Below, one piece after another: positions 17,501 through 24,813 of a stretch of DNA of 32,226 nt; the first letter of the stretch is position 1, and each line of letters begins with the position of its first letter. This DNA is from a virus. The notes under the pieces are model-generated. The model did no database searches and was not told where the DNA came from. It saw nothing but the letters and a program-made list of their open reading frames with translations. Made by a program: the position numbers and the translations under genes. The stretch spans positions 1 through 32,226 of IMG/VR virus record IMGVR_UViG_3300042507_002119. One strand, written 5' to 3'.

Positions 17501-17998
17501 CCACAGGAACCTTGCGATGTCAAACGTTGAGCCACGAGCGGTAGCAAGAATTCTTGCCTCAAGAACCTTCTTAGAAATTTCCTCGCTCGGAAGAGTAAGG
17601 GCCTTTAGGGCGCCTTGAAGTGGCAACGTGGCGATGTGGAATGCCGTACCAGCAGCGTCATTGACGGCCTTACCAATCGGCCCAGAAGAAATACCCTTAA
17701 CAACTTGACCGACCGTCGCGTCAGCAACGGCTCCGACCGCACCAATGACTGGCTTTGTAATTAGCCCAGCAATCGGAAGATTTTCCACTACGCTGACGGC
17801 TGCCTTGCCAATCCCTTGTGCGGCAGCAGCAAATCCTTCTACGGTGCCGCCGATGCTCTCTTCTGGCTTAGTAATATCCAGATTAAACTTGCCCATCGTG
17901 GAGAGGTTTGCACCGCCACCACCAATTGGCCTAGTGGCAAAATCTGCCTGTGGGCCAACTTGGCTGCCAGATACTCGTCCTACTCCCTTAATTGGCAT
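11537..17998 (-). CDS. Giant internal virion / polyvalent protein with zincin metallopeptidase motif
   Basis: This is a 2153-aa protein starting with a TAATG overlap. Residues about 53-135 are glycine/alanine-rich and hydrophobic (FAAAAQGIGKAAVSVVENLP and onward), suggesting membrane association. Long helical regions follow. A zincin site is at H1169-E-I-G-H1173 with a downstream ELEERFA segment (E1203 as likely third ligand) and NYMYTGRAP, matching the metallopeptidase domain of large polyvalent phage proteins. Residues about 1390-1450 (YYIDVSIKYDSVQDAIEAG) resemble another module common in such proteins. Around 1980-2015 lies an aromatic, hydrophobic stretch (GIYPYSYMTQKAIPWMLKMM). It lies between portal-side genes and scaffold, so it is probably packaged and ejected with DNA, possibly cleaving wall or protein targets. 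Confidence 0.8.
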   Translation of the reverse strand: MPIKGVGRVSGSQVGPQADFATRPIGGGGANLSTMGKFNLDITKPEESIGGTVEGFAAAAQGIGKAAVSVVENLPIAGLITKPVIGAVGAVADATVGQVVKGISSGPIGKAVNDAAGTAFHIATLPLQGALKALTLPSEEISKKVLEARILATARGSTFDIARFLWTDAPKDAVIRYRNGESVEDIAAEYVGQFGTAGSSKYGAYSPDAFVNFLWTMVFDPTNIIPITKPFTMASRAARLSSYGVDALRVAEKTAKADAAKALGVGNEALAARKTSEAMTLAQDAVFLEKYDWLGKMYTSTWGKVTDKWGQVTGGRLTREIAQQPERIVGGKATTDMLDEIGVATGKENVDEALGNAVLTTANANKAAVAEALVSNQRNTWRASSQNLLRAMYDKLATGAKGADTLLATEYGTNRTVADFLSDIGYSSVDQVRIANAVESAFVPEMKAFAGSDKVSGLLSELTDVMSKIDVKERPDFYVMAAEALGKSNVRYAVDAGIELIQQNKLNLVRFAQNEEQFVNFLSRTLQFGFRVSADKAAEIARNQWAKNAGNTRDLINLLETGRMAAFGRSMREVAAERATQFEALAKIEAEAASRHEALAKTYFSELPPDQALAVAKLYDSVGVSTAAREGITPNEWYAKHVYGVSTLSEQDAAVSLVDELYSKAELTKAAFRDATTSAEILEVAKTITPTERMIAAGLGEQLAPEVIETAKGGFALPGGLAAFADPAPYNIIDEVIIASQPDEVVAALPGEIRVQMHKKMTASKAIDMQDTAAVVNRIMFSLLSPRRNLSSNAAVYQILRVRNMEDINEFVARYGDRIRNVAYADETDLAREIAADFGLEDNLGIASQIVTAGRVMVAAADNPEFFKLLPGETMLQFAERLTLLKGAGLKVGVFAAEMMDTAAMTVGAIDSQMSIAIFKWADTVKLPGGRTLADEIVDEVDRVGTAEAKEFLGGGVDTYIDEAGKKVTEILPGMRKVLSELRAGKEPKGMNASGNRIALGVRNIAKADVPQATKNAVSELPAWARSKDTPDIKTLRNSSFEVMIKYMNQMADDWGKTLYPGLEKLSGAQKQWFIWDITRQQIEPHFWLHRGVDKMAKPSPEQITRALKSIRKAGGTKRTEGFAGIDTRVMAEFLEERGGQVLGKAKFYRNGKSAIELFKGADITTAIHEIGHIGRRNLSDVDQRVVLQVYGATKGWTTELEERFAKDFTNYMYTGRAPIPALVDLFGQIRQFMTDLWAKVSKAEQIHPELRNVFDRMLSHNGPQPLPDADTWSRITLISERSLTQNARDAIIKRVNMILGETDGSETLKAVNEATSDVLKMIDEDLVARGGGATFNPIRNTKQVVGDDFGFMNSPYQPRSIALTGADRERFLTDKNFQRQLLAKYVSDNEDLLSLDSHYIGLYDSVGVDTYYIDVSIKYDSVQDAIEAGIRSEQESIFRIKDGEGYYLNTALGRIAAEKESEKVIRSALDIPEGEIARLSKPKLPEEQLEAAFRPIADELVQKYDDVAAVWWNKGGSAVDIVDWVRNHPEITVRELTETEARLLPDGFKAKQAQIALGGYRYGVAPKGGIIERTTRVSDGFGGTRIATSAQPFVDLLDTVAINKLDEVTATTNKRRGFLDKFSDLMTREYGPDVVRTNYIERFVTDITKKVGITPREAEIILARVGNLSARKETTVRGLWFERDQVQTIFREVLGDAEYFKYIENNDPLADLFTAAAGDVSVVGLLPGFSGRAKAWKPVMGAVTDRAFPLFRFGKGNPFFRQILEPIETKMMALMDRIKTDQVDEFLGGKPSKLIRRMTEDSRSVTNEIAESVFYDQEKALVSSLSAIREKPDFNNAVSRVLKAKNAIKDGVWAINNPEEFKLMYRDIMASEWAVEEMYTLLKKAMPDTFDQFAEFGLTDGRSVMARILEDGMIQSSPEAFATVLRREAGPTIGLWTKAVTEAGIPASKAREIAAAAHGVFTDAMIRGTRRANKYQFFSSYRSWFERSINHPFLGIYPYSYMTQKAIPWMLKMMFAPKIAGHVRPGFGYINAMRLQEALAVDANTDRGFMTTLAEARPLWYALNIMVPATPTNLGFAAPYWLRKGVLEPAQRNQPLTFEQLSKVPPLVGETIMRGTVLGQGGALLGGAGAFGESLENELDDVQLDVNRFFNP

Positions 17999-20757
17999 TA
18001 CCTACCTCCAATACGGATTGGGGTTACTGGCTTCGGCGCAGTCGTTTGCGTTTCTGCTGCGATCAGAGCACGTCGTGCCTCTCGGTCATTTGCATTGAAC
18101 GGCGTCATCGCCGCCGATACGATTGGGGTTAACGCAGTTGGCTTTGGAGCACTTGGAACTCCACCAGTGTATCCAGCAATACCAAGGTATGACTGAGAAG
18201 TCTGTGGCGTTGTCGGGGCATTTCTGAAGAATGGTCCCGCCGCGTTACCAAAGAATCCTTGGCCAAGCAACAGGCCAGTTGGCCCACCAGGAGGAGGAGC
18301 GGCATTCGCCCTTTCTCCGACCTTGTTAACGTCCGCAATTGGTCGGATGTCAATGACATCTGGCAACTTCAATCCAGTTGCTGGATCAACCTCTTCATTG
18401 GCTCCACCAAGTACGCCTCTGGGGCTAAAGTCGGCATCCGCTGGTAGTACTCGAGTGAATACTCCAGGGGAAGTCTCTCGGTACTTGTCTGGATTCTTAA
18501 GAACAAATCGTCGGTAGTTGTCTCCTTGCAAAGTTCCTGGGCTTTCTACGTCAGAAATTCTTGACTTGATCAAATCCAACTCACTCTTCGAGGCTCCGCG
18601 CTCGCTGGCCCTAAAGAGGTTCGTGTTCAATTCAGTCAACTCCAGGCGATCTGCCTTCTCGGTAAGAGTCTGGATTTCGGTAGAAACCTTATCCTGATCA
18701 ACGACACCAAGAGCATTTACCCAGTTTGGATCTTCTGACAATTTTGTTAGTTCAACAGCAAGTTGCCGAAGTTTGACGTATGAGTTACCAGCATCCATTG
18801 TAAACGAGTCAATGTCGCTAACTGGAGCGGTTGTTGGCATGACGCCAGCATCTGCTCCGTTCTCCGCGCTATAAACACCATTTTCGGTAAGTTTTAATGA
18901 CTTAAACGGATTCTGGTCGTAAGAATCTCCATTGGTAGAGATCCACCAGGTCTTACCGCTGCTGAGGGTATATTCATATCCCCATGTTGTAGTCGCGGTT
19001 CCAGCCGATGGTACAATAATTGTTCTGTTTGGAGCAATCGACTGGATAATCGGAACTTTCGCTCCATCCTGTCCTTCGACATAGGTAAGAACGGAAAGGT
19101 ATCCGCCACCCTTATTTACGATTTGCGTGGCACCAAGTTTACCAGTTGCACCAACTGCAAGTGGGTCTGTGGTGACTTTCTTTACAAGCCCAGTGTTTGG
19201 GTCCCTAGTAACAACCTGAACTTTCTGTCCAGATGTCAAGCCATTGTAATTAATATCAGTTTCCCCGACGCTTCCATCAGCGTATGTTCGGTTGAATGGA
19301 ATACCTCCGTTAGAGTCATAACCAGAGTACATATTATACATCCCCTCTAGGGTCTGGTCATCAATCGAGATCACTTTCCCAGATGATCCCTTTAGGCTGT
19401 TAGCAATGGCGACCTTGAACGTGTCTCCATAGGCTCCGTAACCAGCCAACTCTTCATCGAGTTTCTCTTTTGAGATCTTCCCGTAGATGGAATCTTGCCC
19501 AGAGAGGAATTTGTTCCACTCCTTTAGGGATCTCCTAAGTGCAATGTCGTCCTCTGCTAGACCGTAAACGTAGATGTCCTCTCCGTACTTATTCATAGCA
19601 ACGTTGAGATCGTCAATTTGCGTTTGGCTTCCGATGGTCCTAGCAAGTGAAGTTCCGAGCGCGGCTGCATTTGCGTTTGCCTGTGTTGGGTTGAGTCGAT
19701 TGGCAGCAGCGGCAGAAACCTGGATGCTTTTAACTTCCTTGTCCAAAAGATCTCTAATTTCTCCTGGGGAATCAATGTCGTACTTCGCAGCAAGTTCTGG
19801 AGAGATCTGGGCTGTTCCATCCTCAAGCATGGATACCCACGTTTCGAATGCGCCTGGGTTTGCGATCATATCCTCAACTGTATAGGTTTTTCCTAGTTTC
19901 AGATCTTCAGCAGTGAGGTCTTTACCACGAACTCCGCTAGTGCTAAGGGCGGCTGCGTATAGTTCAGCAAGGACGCCCTGAGACTTATTATATCGGTCAA
20001 TTTGTGGATTTGCACCAGCAACAGCACCAGCGGCCCTGACGGAAACCATGTCGGCTTCAATTCGGGTAAGTAGTTCTCCGCTGATTTTTTCCGAAGCCAT
20101 TCGACTACGCATCTGGTTAAGGAAATTCATGTATCCAGAATACGCACCGCTCTTGTTTGCCTTGATTCGGTTCTGGTACTTGGTGTACTCGCCGTTGTAC
20201 TCAGCAACGAATGCCGAATACTTCGCGTCGTTGTACTCCTTCGAACCCTTGGTGAATGACGAGTCGATGCCAGCGTCTACCTGAGTCCTAAACTCATCGA
20301 TAGTCATCTGGCCCATCTGCAACTGGTTCGAAGCCTCGTTGATGAAGTTGTTTGTTACATTCTTCCGTAGGTCAAGGTACTGCTGGGCGTTGTTTTTATC
20401 GTTGACCGTCTGGGCATCGCCGTTGAGAAACGACATCAATTCAGTATAGTTTTTGCCACCAGTGGCATTGAAGTCAGCAAGCAGGTCGTCGTATCGGTAC
20501 TTGATTCCAGTATCGTACGCGTTTTTCTTGCGCTGGTTCAACTGATCAAACTCGAGCGTACCCTCAGTGAAGCCAGAAGTAGACGCCCAGTTATCGTAGA
20601 ATGCCTGGACCTCTTCCGCGCTAACTTCCTTGTTGCGGAATTTTTCGAGCAGCAACTGCTCCTCGGCGTTCTTTCGTTCGCGGAGGAGGGAAACGATCAG
20701 GGAACTAAGGTTCTGACCGCCAGCGTTAGGATTGGTGAATCGTCCTCGTCGTGCCAT
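17998..20757 (-). CDS. Large virion-associated protein, unknown function
   Basis: This is a 919-aa protein coupled to both neighbours by TAATG overlaps. The N-terminal 350 residues are charged and helical (LLRERKNAEEQLLLEKFRNK and onward). The middle (about 450-640) is glycine/threonine-rich with beta character, and the C-terminal 150 residues are proline-rich with little structure (for example ANAAPPPGGPTG). It has no signal peptide or clear catalytic motif. Its place between portal and the giant zincin protein suggests an internal core or ejection protein, as short-tailed phages carry in that position. I do not recognise the family. Confidence 0.72.
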   Translation of the reverse strand: MARRGRFTNPNAGGQNLSSLIVSLLRERKNAEEQLLLEKFRNKEVSAEEVQAFYDNWASTSGFTEGTLEFDQLNQRKKNAYDTGIKYRYDDLLADFNATGGKNYTELMSFLNGDAQTVNDKNNAQQYLDLRKNVTNNFINEASNQLQMGQMTIDEFRTQVDAGIDSSFTKGSKEYNDAKYSAFVAEYNGEYTKYQNRIKANKSGAYSGYMNFLNQMRSRMASEKISGELLTRIEADMVSVRAAGAVAGANPQIDRYNKSQGVLAELYAAALSTSGVRGKDLTAEDLKLGKTYTVEDMIANPGAFETWVSMLEDGTAQISPELAAKYDIDSPGEIRDLLDKEVKSIQVSAAAANRLNPTQANANAAALGTSLARTIGSQTQIDDLNVAMNKYGEDIYVYGLAEDDIALRRSLKEWNKFLSGQDSIYGKISKEKLDEELAGYGAYGDTFKVAIANSLKGSSGKVISIDDQTLEGMYNMYSGYDSNGGIPFNRTYADGSVGETDINYNGLTSGQKVQVVTRDPNTGLVKKVTTDPLAVGATGKLGATQIVNKGGGYLSVLTYVEGQDGAKVPIIQSIAPNRTIIVPSAGTATTTWGYEYTLSSGKTWWISTNGDSYDQNPFKSLKLTENGVYSAENGADAGVMPTTAPVSDIDSFTMDAGNSYVKLRQLAVELTKLSEDPNWVNALGVVDQDKVSTEIQTLTEKADRLELTELNTNLFRASERGASKSELDLIKSRISDVESPGTLQGDNYRRFVLKNPDKYRETSPGVFTRVLPADADFSPRGVLGGANEEVDPATGLKLPDVIDIRPIADVNKVGERANAAPPPGGPTGLLLGQGFFGNAAGPFFRNAPTTPQTSQSYLGIAGYTGGVPSAPKPTALTPIVSAAMTPFNANDREARRALIAAETQTTAPKPVTPIRIGGR

Positions 20758-23012
20758 TAGGCGGGTACCTCATTGGTCCCCGTTGGGGCGGGGAGAAGAT
20801 TCTGCTCACCAGGAGCCGCCGCGTTCGCTGGTAGCGACTCGGCTGGCGCCTGCTGCTGGTTTTCTGGCTGGTTTAGAGCCTGGCTGCCAGGGACTGGCGG
20901 GTTCTGCGTGCGGGAAGCGTTCTGAGCCTGCGCCATCTGGTCGCCTGCGGCACCCATCTGTGCCTGCATCTGCTGTTCCTGCATCTGCATCTGCTTCATC
21001 ATGTTCATGACCTGAGCCATCGTGGCCACAGCGCTCGGGTTGAGCGTTGCGTCAGTCTGCTCGTCACGGATAAGTTCCTTCTCGCCGACTGGATCTTCCA
21101 CGCCCACGCGATCCATAGCACGCTCGGCGCTCCAGATGCGGTTCTGAACGAGATTGATCGCGGTTGAAGCGAGTTCGAGCGTATCGCGAGGGGTCAACTC
21201 AGGGGCAACGATCTCAATGCGGTATTCGCCGTCAATGATCTCCCTGACCGCTGGGTCCTTGACTTCCCAGATGCGTGCGCACATCTCCCACACCTGGCGC
21301 ATCCAGGAGTAGAAGACCTTGCGCTTCGGAGCGAGGCGTGCCTCGTAGTTAGCAATGAGCGCAGCGATGGCTCGGGACGAACCGAGCACCTGCGACGGTG
21401 CCAGACCGAGGAGCAGGTCATTGAGGCCCGTGGCAACCGCAAGTTCGCGGTCGATGCGCCCGATGTACTGCTCGATCTGGAAGTTAGGAATGAACGGCTG
21501 GATGGCGCGGAGTTCGTTGCCAGGGCCAGGTGTGGCGACGCGTCCAGGCTTTGGCAGCGCATTGGCAGGAACCTCGTCAGGCGCCTCGGCACCGACCAAC
21601 TGCCACATCTGTCCACCGACAACGGATTGGATCATCTGCGCCATGGCAGTGATCCGCTCGTCCTTCTCGCGAAGGAGTTGTTCGGCGTCGTAGAGGGCTG
21701 GCTTGCCGTATGGGCTGCCAGGGATCTTGCCGTTTGGAAGGTGAATGTACGGGATCTGTCCCTGGTACTCAGGATGTGGATCGTTCTTAACAAGCGTGTT
21801 GCCAACGAAGATGGCGTTGTACACAAGCGGCGCATCGCCAGGCTTGGTCGGCACCTTGTACCAATAGTCATACACCTCGATCTGCATCTGCTCGTAGGCA
21901 GACTCTCGTCGAAGTGGGTTTCGCTCAAAACTGTTCATCCAGACGTTGCCGATTGGGTCTGCGTGCGTTCCGCGAGTGGTGTATGGGAACCACTTCTCGC
22001 CCTGCTTCACAGGGATGACTTCAACGCCGTAATCTTCCTGCACAGACTGCGGCGACATGCCGTAGGTGTAGATGGCCCAATCTAGGCGATTGTAGTCGCT
22101 TGATCCGAAGCCGAGGTAGAGGTTTTCTGGGCGCTCGATGATCGAAACCTTTGGCAGGTCAGCAACTGGATCCCAGTAGACCTTGGCTGCCGTGTGTCCG
22201 TACAACTCCTTGAGGAGTGCGGCATGCTCGTGGGTAAGGTCCATGTCGTTGGCATCCCACCAGCGGAAGTAAAGTCGCTCTCGGAGTTGCGCAGTCTGTC
22301 GCTCCTCTGGCGTTGGGCCAGTGGCGATGTAGTTGATGACTGGACGCACTGCCTGAATGGCAGCAGGGATCTGGACGTAGGCGTGGTGGATGTTGACCGA
22401 GACGTGGGCGCGGCCAGCAAGGCGTGCGCTTGGATCCTCTGCCCAGTGGTCTGCACCACCGAGGGTCATGGTCTCTGGGTGGTAGAGGTTGTCCATGCGT
22501 CGGAAGAGCGAGCGGAGACGATTCTGCTCTGGCTCGACCATCTGCTTGCGACCAAGGATCTCCTGGAGGAGGAGGAGTTCCTCGTTCTCTCCTGGATTCT
22601 CCGCTCGACCAGTGAGCGAGGACTCGAGCATCTTAATGGAGTTCTTCTCTCCAAGGGTGAGGCGCTCGATGTTCGGCTTGATCTTGGTTGCAGCACGGTT
22701 GCGAACGGTGAGTGATGGATCCGCAATGCCGCGCTCAGTGCCGCTCTGGACACCAGCGTTGCTGAGGGTGCGTGCCGAACGCAGGGCGCGTCGGGTTGCC
22801 GAGGTGCCAACTGGAGCGGTCGCCAATGGCTTGCTCTTCGGCTGGGCTGTAACAATGACCTGGCCCTTGGCTAGTTTGCGTGCCTTCTCGGTCGCAGTGC
22901 CAATAGAGGCGATCTGCTCTGGCGTCGCAATATCTGGGTCAGTCGTGTACTGTGCTGGGATCGCCCGCGTTCCTTCGAACGCTGCGGGGATCTTTCGTAC
23001 TTTTTCAGGCAT
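20757..23012 (-). CDS. Portal protein
   Basis: This is a 751-aa portal protein, the ring through which DNA enters and leaves the head. After a basic N-terminus (1-130), the clip/stem region includes YFRWWDANDMDLTHEHAALL near residues 250-270 and YLGFGSSDYNRLDWAIYTYG, typical of large portals. A helix-rich core around 480-600 has GLNDLLLGLAPSQV, the segment that forms the stem and tunnel loop. The C-terminus is glutamine/methionine-rich (MNMMKQMQMQEQQMQAQMG) and then proline-rich. It follows TerL with a one-base overlap, the standard order. Confidence 0.9.
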   Translation of the reverse strand: MPEKVRKIPAAFEGTRAIPAQYTTDPDIATPEQIASIGTATEKARKLAKGQVIVTAQPKSKPLATAPVGTSATRRALRSARTLSNAGVQSGTERGIADPSLTVRNRAATKIKPNIERLTLGEKNSIKMLESSLTGRAENPGENEELLLLQEILGRKQMVEPEQNRLRSLFRRMDNLYHPETMTLGGADHWAEDPSARLAGRAHVSVNIHHAYVQIPAAIQAVRPVINYIATGPTPEERQTAQLRERLYFRWWDANDMDLTHEHAALLKELYGHTAAKVYWDPVADLPKVSIIERPENLYLGFGSSDYNRLDWAIYTYGMSPQSVQEDYGVEVIPVKQGEKWFPYTTRGTHADPIGNVWMNSFERNPLRRESAYEQMQIEVYDYWYKVPTKPGDAPLVYNAIFVGNTLVKNDPHPEYQGQIPYIHLPNGKIPGSPYGKPALYDAEQLLREKDERITAMAQMIQSVVGGQMWQLVGAEAPDEVPANALPKPGRVATPGPGNELRAIQPFIPNFQIEQYIGRIDRELAVATGLNDLLLGLAPSQVLGSSRAIAALIANYEARLAPKRKVFYSWMRQVWEMCARIWEVKDPAVREIIDGEYRIEIVAPELTPRDTLELASTAINLVQNRIWSAERAMDRVGVEDPVGEKELIRDEQTDATLNPSAVATMAQVMNMMKQMQMQEQQMQAQMGAAGDQMAQAQNASRTQNPPVPGSQALNQPENQQQAPAESLPANAAAPGEQNLLPAPTGTNEVPA

Positions 23013-24511
23013 TAGTCACTCACTCCAAAATATGTGAACACTGGGTCGTTCACGGGCTTCTCTGGGTTGCGAATTGCGTGTCGGACGGCGATTGCTAGTG
23101 CCATCACTGCGTCCTGTTCCAACTTCTTATCGTCTAGTTTGTACGCGAGAAGTTGCCTGCGCAACTCGTCCCACGCGCCCCCCACAGGGAAACTGATCTG
23201 ACCCTTATCGATCACTGCCTTCAGGTCGTTCAAAAGTTCGACCTTCTTGGACTTTGTGCCGCCGAAGTCAAAACCTCGGATCGGCCTGATGATGCTGAAC
23301 TCTTGCTGGAATAGGCGTCCGCCCAGTCCAGTCGAGTCAACGATGGTCGTTGCCGACGCACCATCTTCGTTGTAGAGCAGATGCCCTTCTCGTACCATGT
23401 TGACCACGGCTGAGATGCTCTGCTTGCCTCCGCGCTTGCGGATGCGGGTACCAGTCATATGCTGGCGGTCCGTAGTGTCGAGCGTGATGGCCCAGGTTGC
23501 GTCATGTGAAATACCAGGGTCAACGCCCTGGACGTACCGATGGTGGCGCTTCGGGCCTTGCTCTTCGACTTCGTTCCTAAATGCTGACTGCACCGACACT
23601 GACCAGAAGAATGAATCCCTGGCCTCGATGAAGTACCCGTCAATGTTCTGTGGGATCAGGTATGCAGCCTGCTGTCGAACAACGTCATCGAAGTTCTCTT
23701 GCGTTAGGCCATACCCAATGTTGGACCGAGTCGAGAGTCGGAAGGAGATGAACTTCTCATCCTTCTCTGGATTCTCTGGGTTACCTTTCTCCCAGAGGTC
23801 GGAGTAGTCGTTGATGCCTTCAGTTGGCGTACCGATGAAGTGGAGTGGTCCGCCAGTCGAAAGTCGTCGGAGGTTGAGTACCTCTTGGTAGATCATCAGC
23901 AGGTGGGGTTCGAACGCCGCCTCGTCAAACGAGATGCCGTTCATGTCCTTACCGAGGAGAGCCTTGGCTCGATCCTGTGTGGTTCGGAAGTGGATGTTCG
24001 CTCCGCCCACTACTGGGTTGAACTTGATCCACGGATACTCACCGCGATACTTCTTGGTGGTCTCGACGATCTTGCCGAGTTCCTTGATGATAGGACACCC
24101 ACGTCCACCTTGGGCTGGGTGGGCACCGTTGAGGATCGTCTCGATCTCTCGGAAGACCAATTCTGCGGTCTCCTGTTGGATGCCTACATGGTACCACTCG
24201 TATGGTGCGTCTGTCCAACGCCGCGCTGATTCCATGTCTCCAGGGATTGGATTGGCTAGGCCCAACTTGTAGAGTGCGTGGTGGAAGCAGACCACAGCCA
24301 TGGCAAGCGTCTTGCCTGCTCGGTTACCTGCTGACACCACCGTGGTGATGTACTTCGGTCGGTAGCCACTTTCGTCGCGCTCCGCACAGGCTTCCCACCA
24401 GGCTACCTGCCCTGGGTTTCCCTTGATGCCGAGCCATCTCTCTGCGAAGAACGCAATGTCGTTGCGCCCTCGTGCGAGGTCCGTGGCAATGTCTAGATTG
24501 ACCTGCTTCAA
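23012..24511 (-). CDS. terL: Terminase large subunit
   Basis: This is a 499-aa packaging motor with both activities visible. ATPase: Walker A SAGNRAGKT (60-68), Walker B ISFDEAA (D196-E197) and coupling motif FIGTPT (225-230). Nuclease: acidic residues D331 (GVDPG), D392 (VDSTG) and D467 (QDAVMALA) form the RNase-H-like metal site. The TTG start at 24511 overlaps the upstream stop as TTGA, and a purine-rich AAGAAGGA lies directly before it, so initiation is probably by coupling. Portal follows immediately. Confidence 0.95.
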   Translation of the reverse strand: MKQVNLDIATDLARGRNDIAFFAERWLGIKGNPGQVAWWEACAERDESGYRPKYITTVVSAGNRAGKTLAMAVVCFHHALYKLGLANPIPGDMESARRWTDAPYEWYHVGIQQETAELVFREIETILNGAHPAQGGRGCPIIKELGKIVETTKKYRGEYPWIKFNPVVGGANIHFRTTQDRAKALLGKDMNGISFDEAAFEPHLLMIYQEVLNLRRLSTGGPLHFIGTPTEGINDYSDLWEKGNPENPEKDEKFISFRLSTRSNIGYGLTQENFDDVVRQQAAYLIPQNIDGYFIEARDSFFWSVSVQSAFRNEVEEQGPKRHHRYVQGVDPGISHDATWAITLDTTDRQHMTGTRIRKRGGKQSISAVVNMVREGHLLYNEDGASATTIVDSTGLGGRLFQQEFSIIRPIRGFDFGGTKSKKVELLNDLKAVIDKGQISFPVGGAWDELRRQLLAYKLDDKKLEQDAVMALAIAVRHAIRNPEKPVNDPVFTYFGVSD

Positions 24512-24813
24512 TCCTTCTTTTTCAGACGCTTGGACATAGCGGCTGCCTTCTGCTTGGCGTCCGCTTTGCTACTGGCACCCCAAGCCTGAAGGCTGAGGAG
24601 TAAGCGCGTTGGACGACCCTTCTCATCGCGCTCTGGTCCAGGATTCCCGCCCATTCGAGCAAGGAATGATGCACGTCGTGGATTGTCGCCCTTCTTGACT
24701 GGAGCCTTTAGCGTGCCACCAGTCTGGGCTTTGTACGAGGCGCGGCCCTTTTCGTTCAGTCCACCCTTAGGGTTCTGACCTTCTTTACGCTGCCAGGCTG
24801 CTGTCTTCGGCAT
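24508..24813 (-). CDS. Small basic DUF6321-like protein
   Basis: This is a 101-aa lysine-rich protein. The opening NPKGGLNEKGRASYKAQTGG and the FLARMGGNPGPERDEKG segment resemble a small family (DUF6321-type) seen in phages close to the terminase. No catalytic motif is evident; the high charge suggests nucleic-acid contact. It lies between the endolysin-holin gene (TAATG overlap) and terL (TTGA overlap). A packaging role is possible by position only; the family assignment is by eye. Confidence 0.7.
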   Translation of the reverse strand: MPKTAAWQRKEGQNPKGGLNEKGRASYKAQTGGTLKAPVKKGDNPRRASFLARMGGNPGPERDEKGRPTRLLLSLQAWGASSKADAKQKAAAMSKRLKKKD

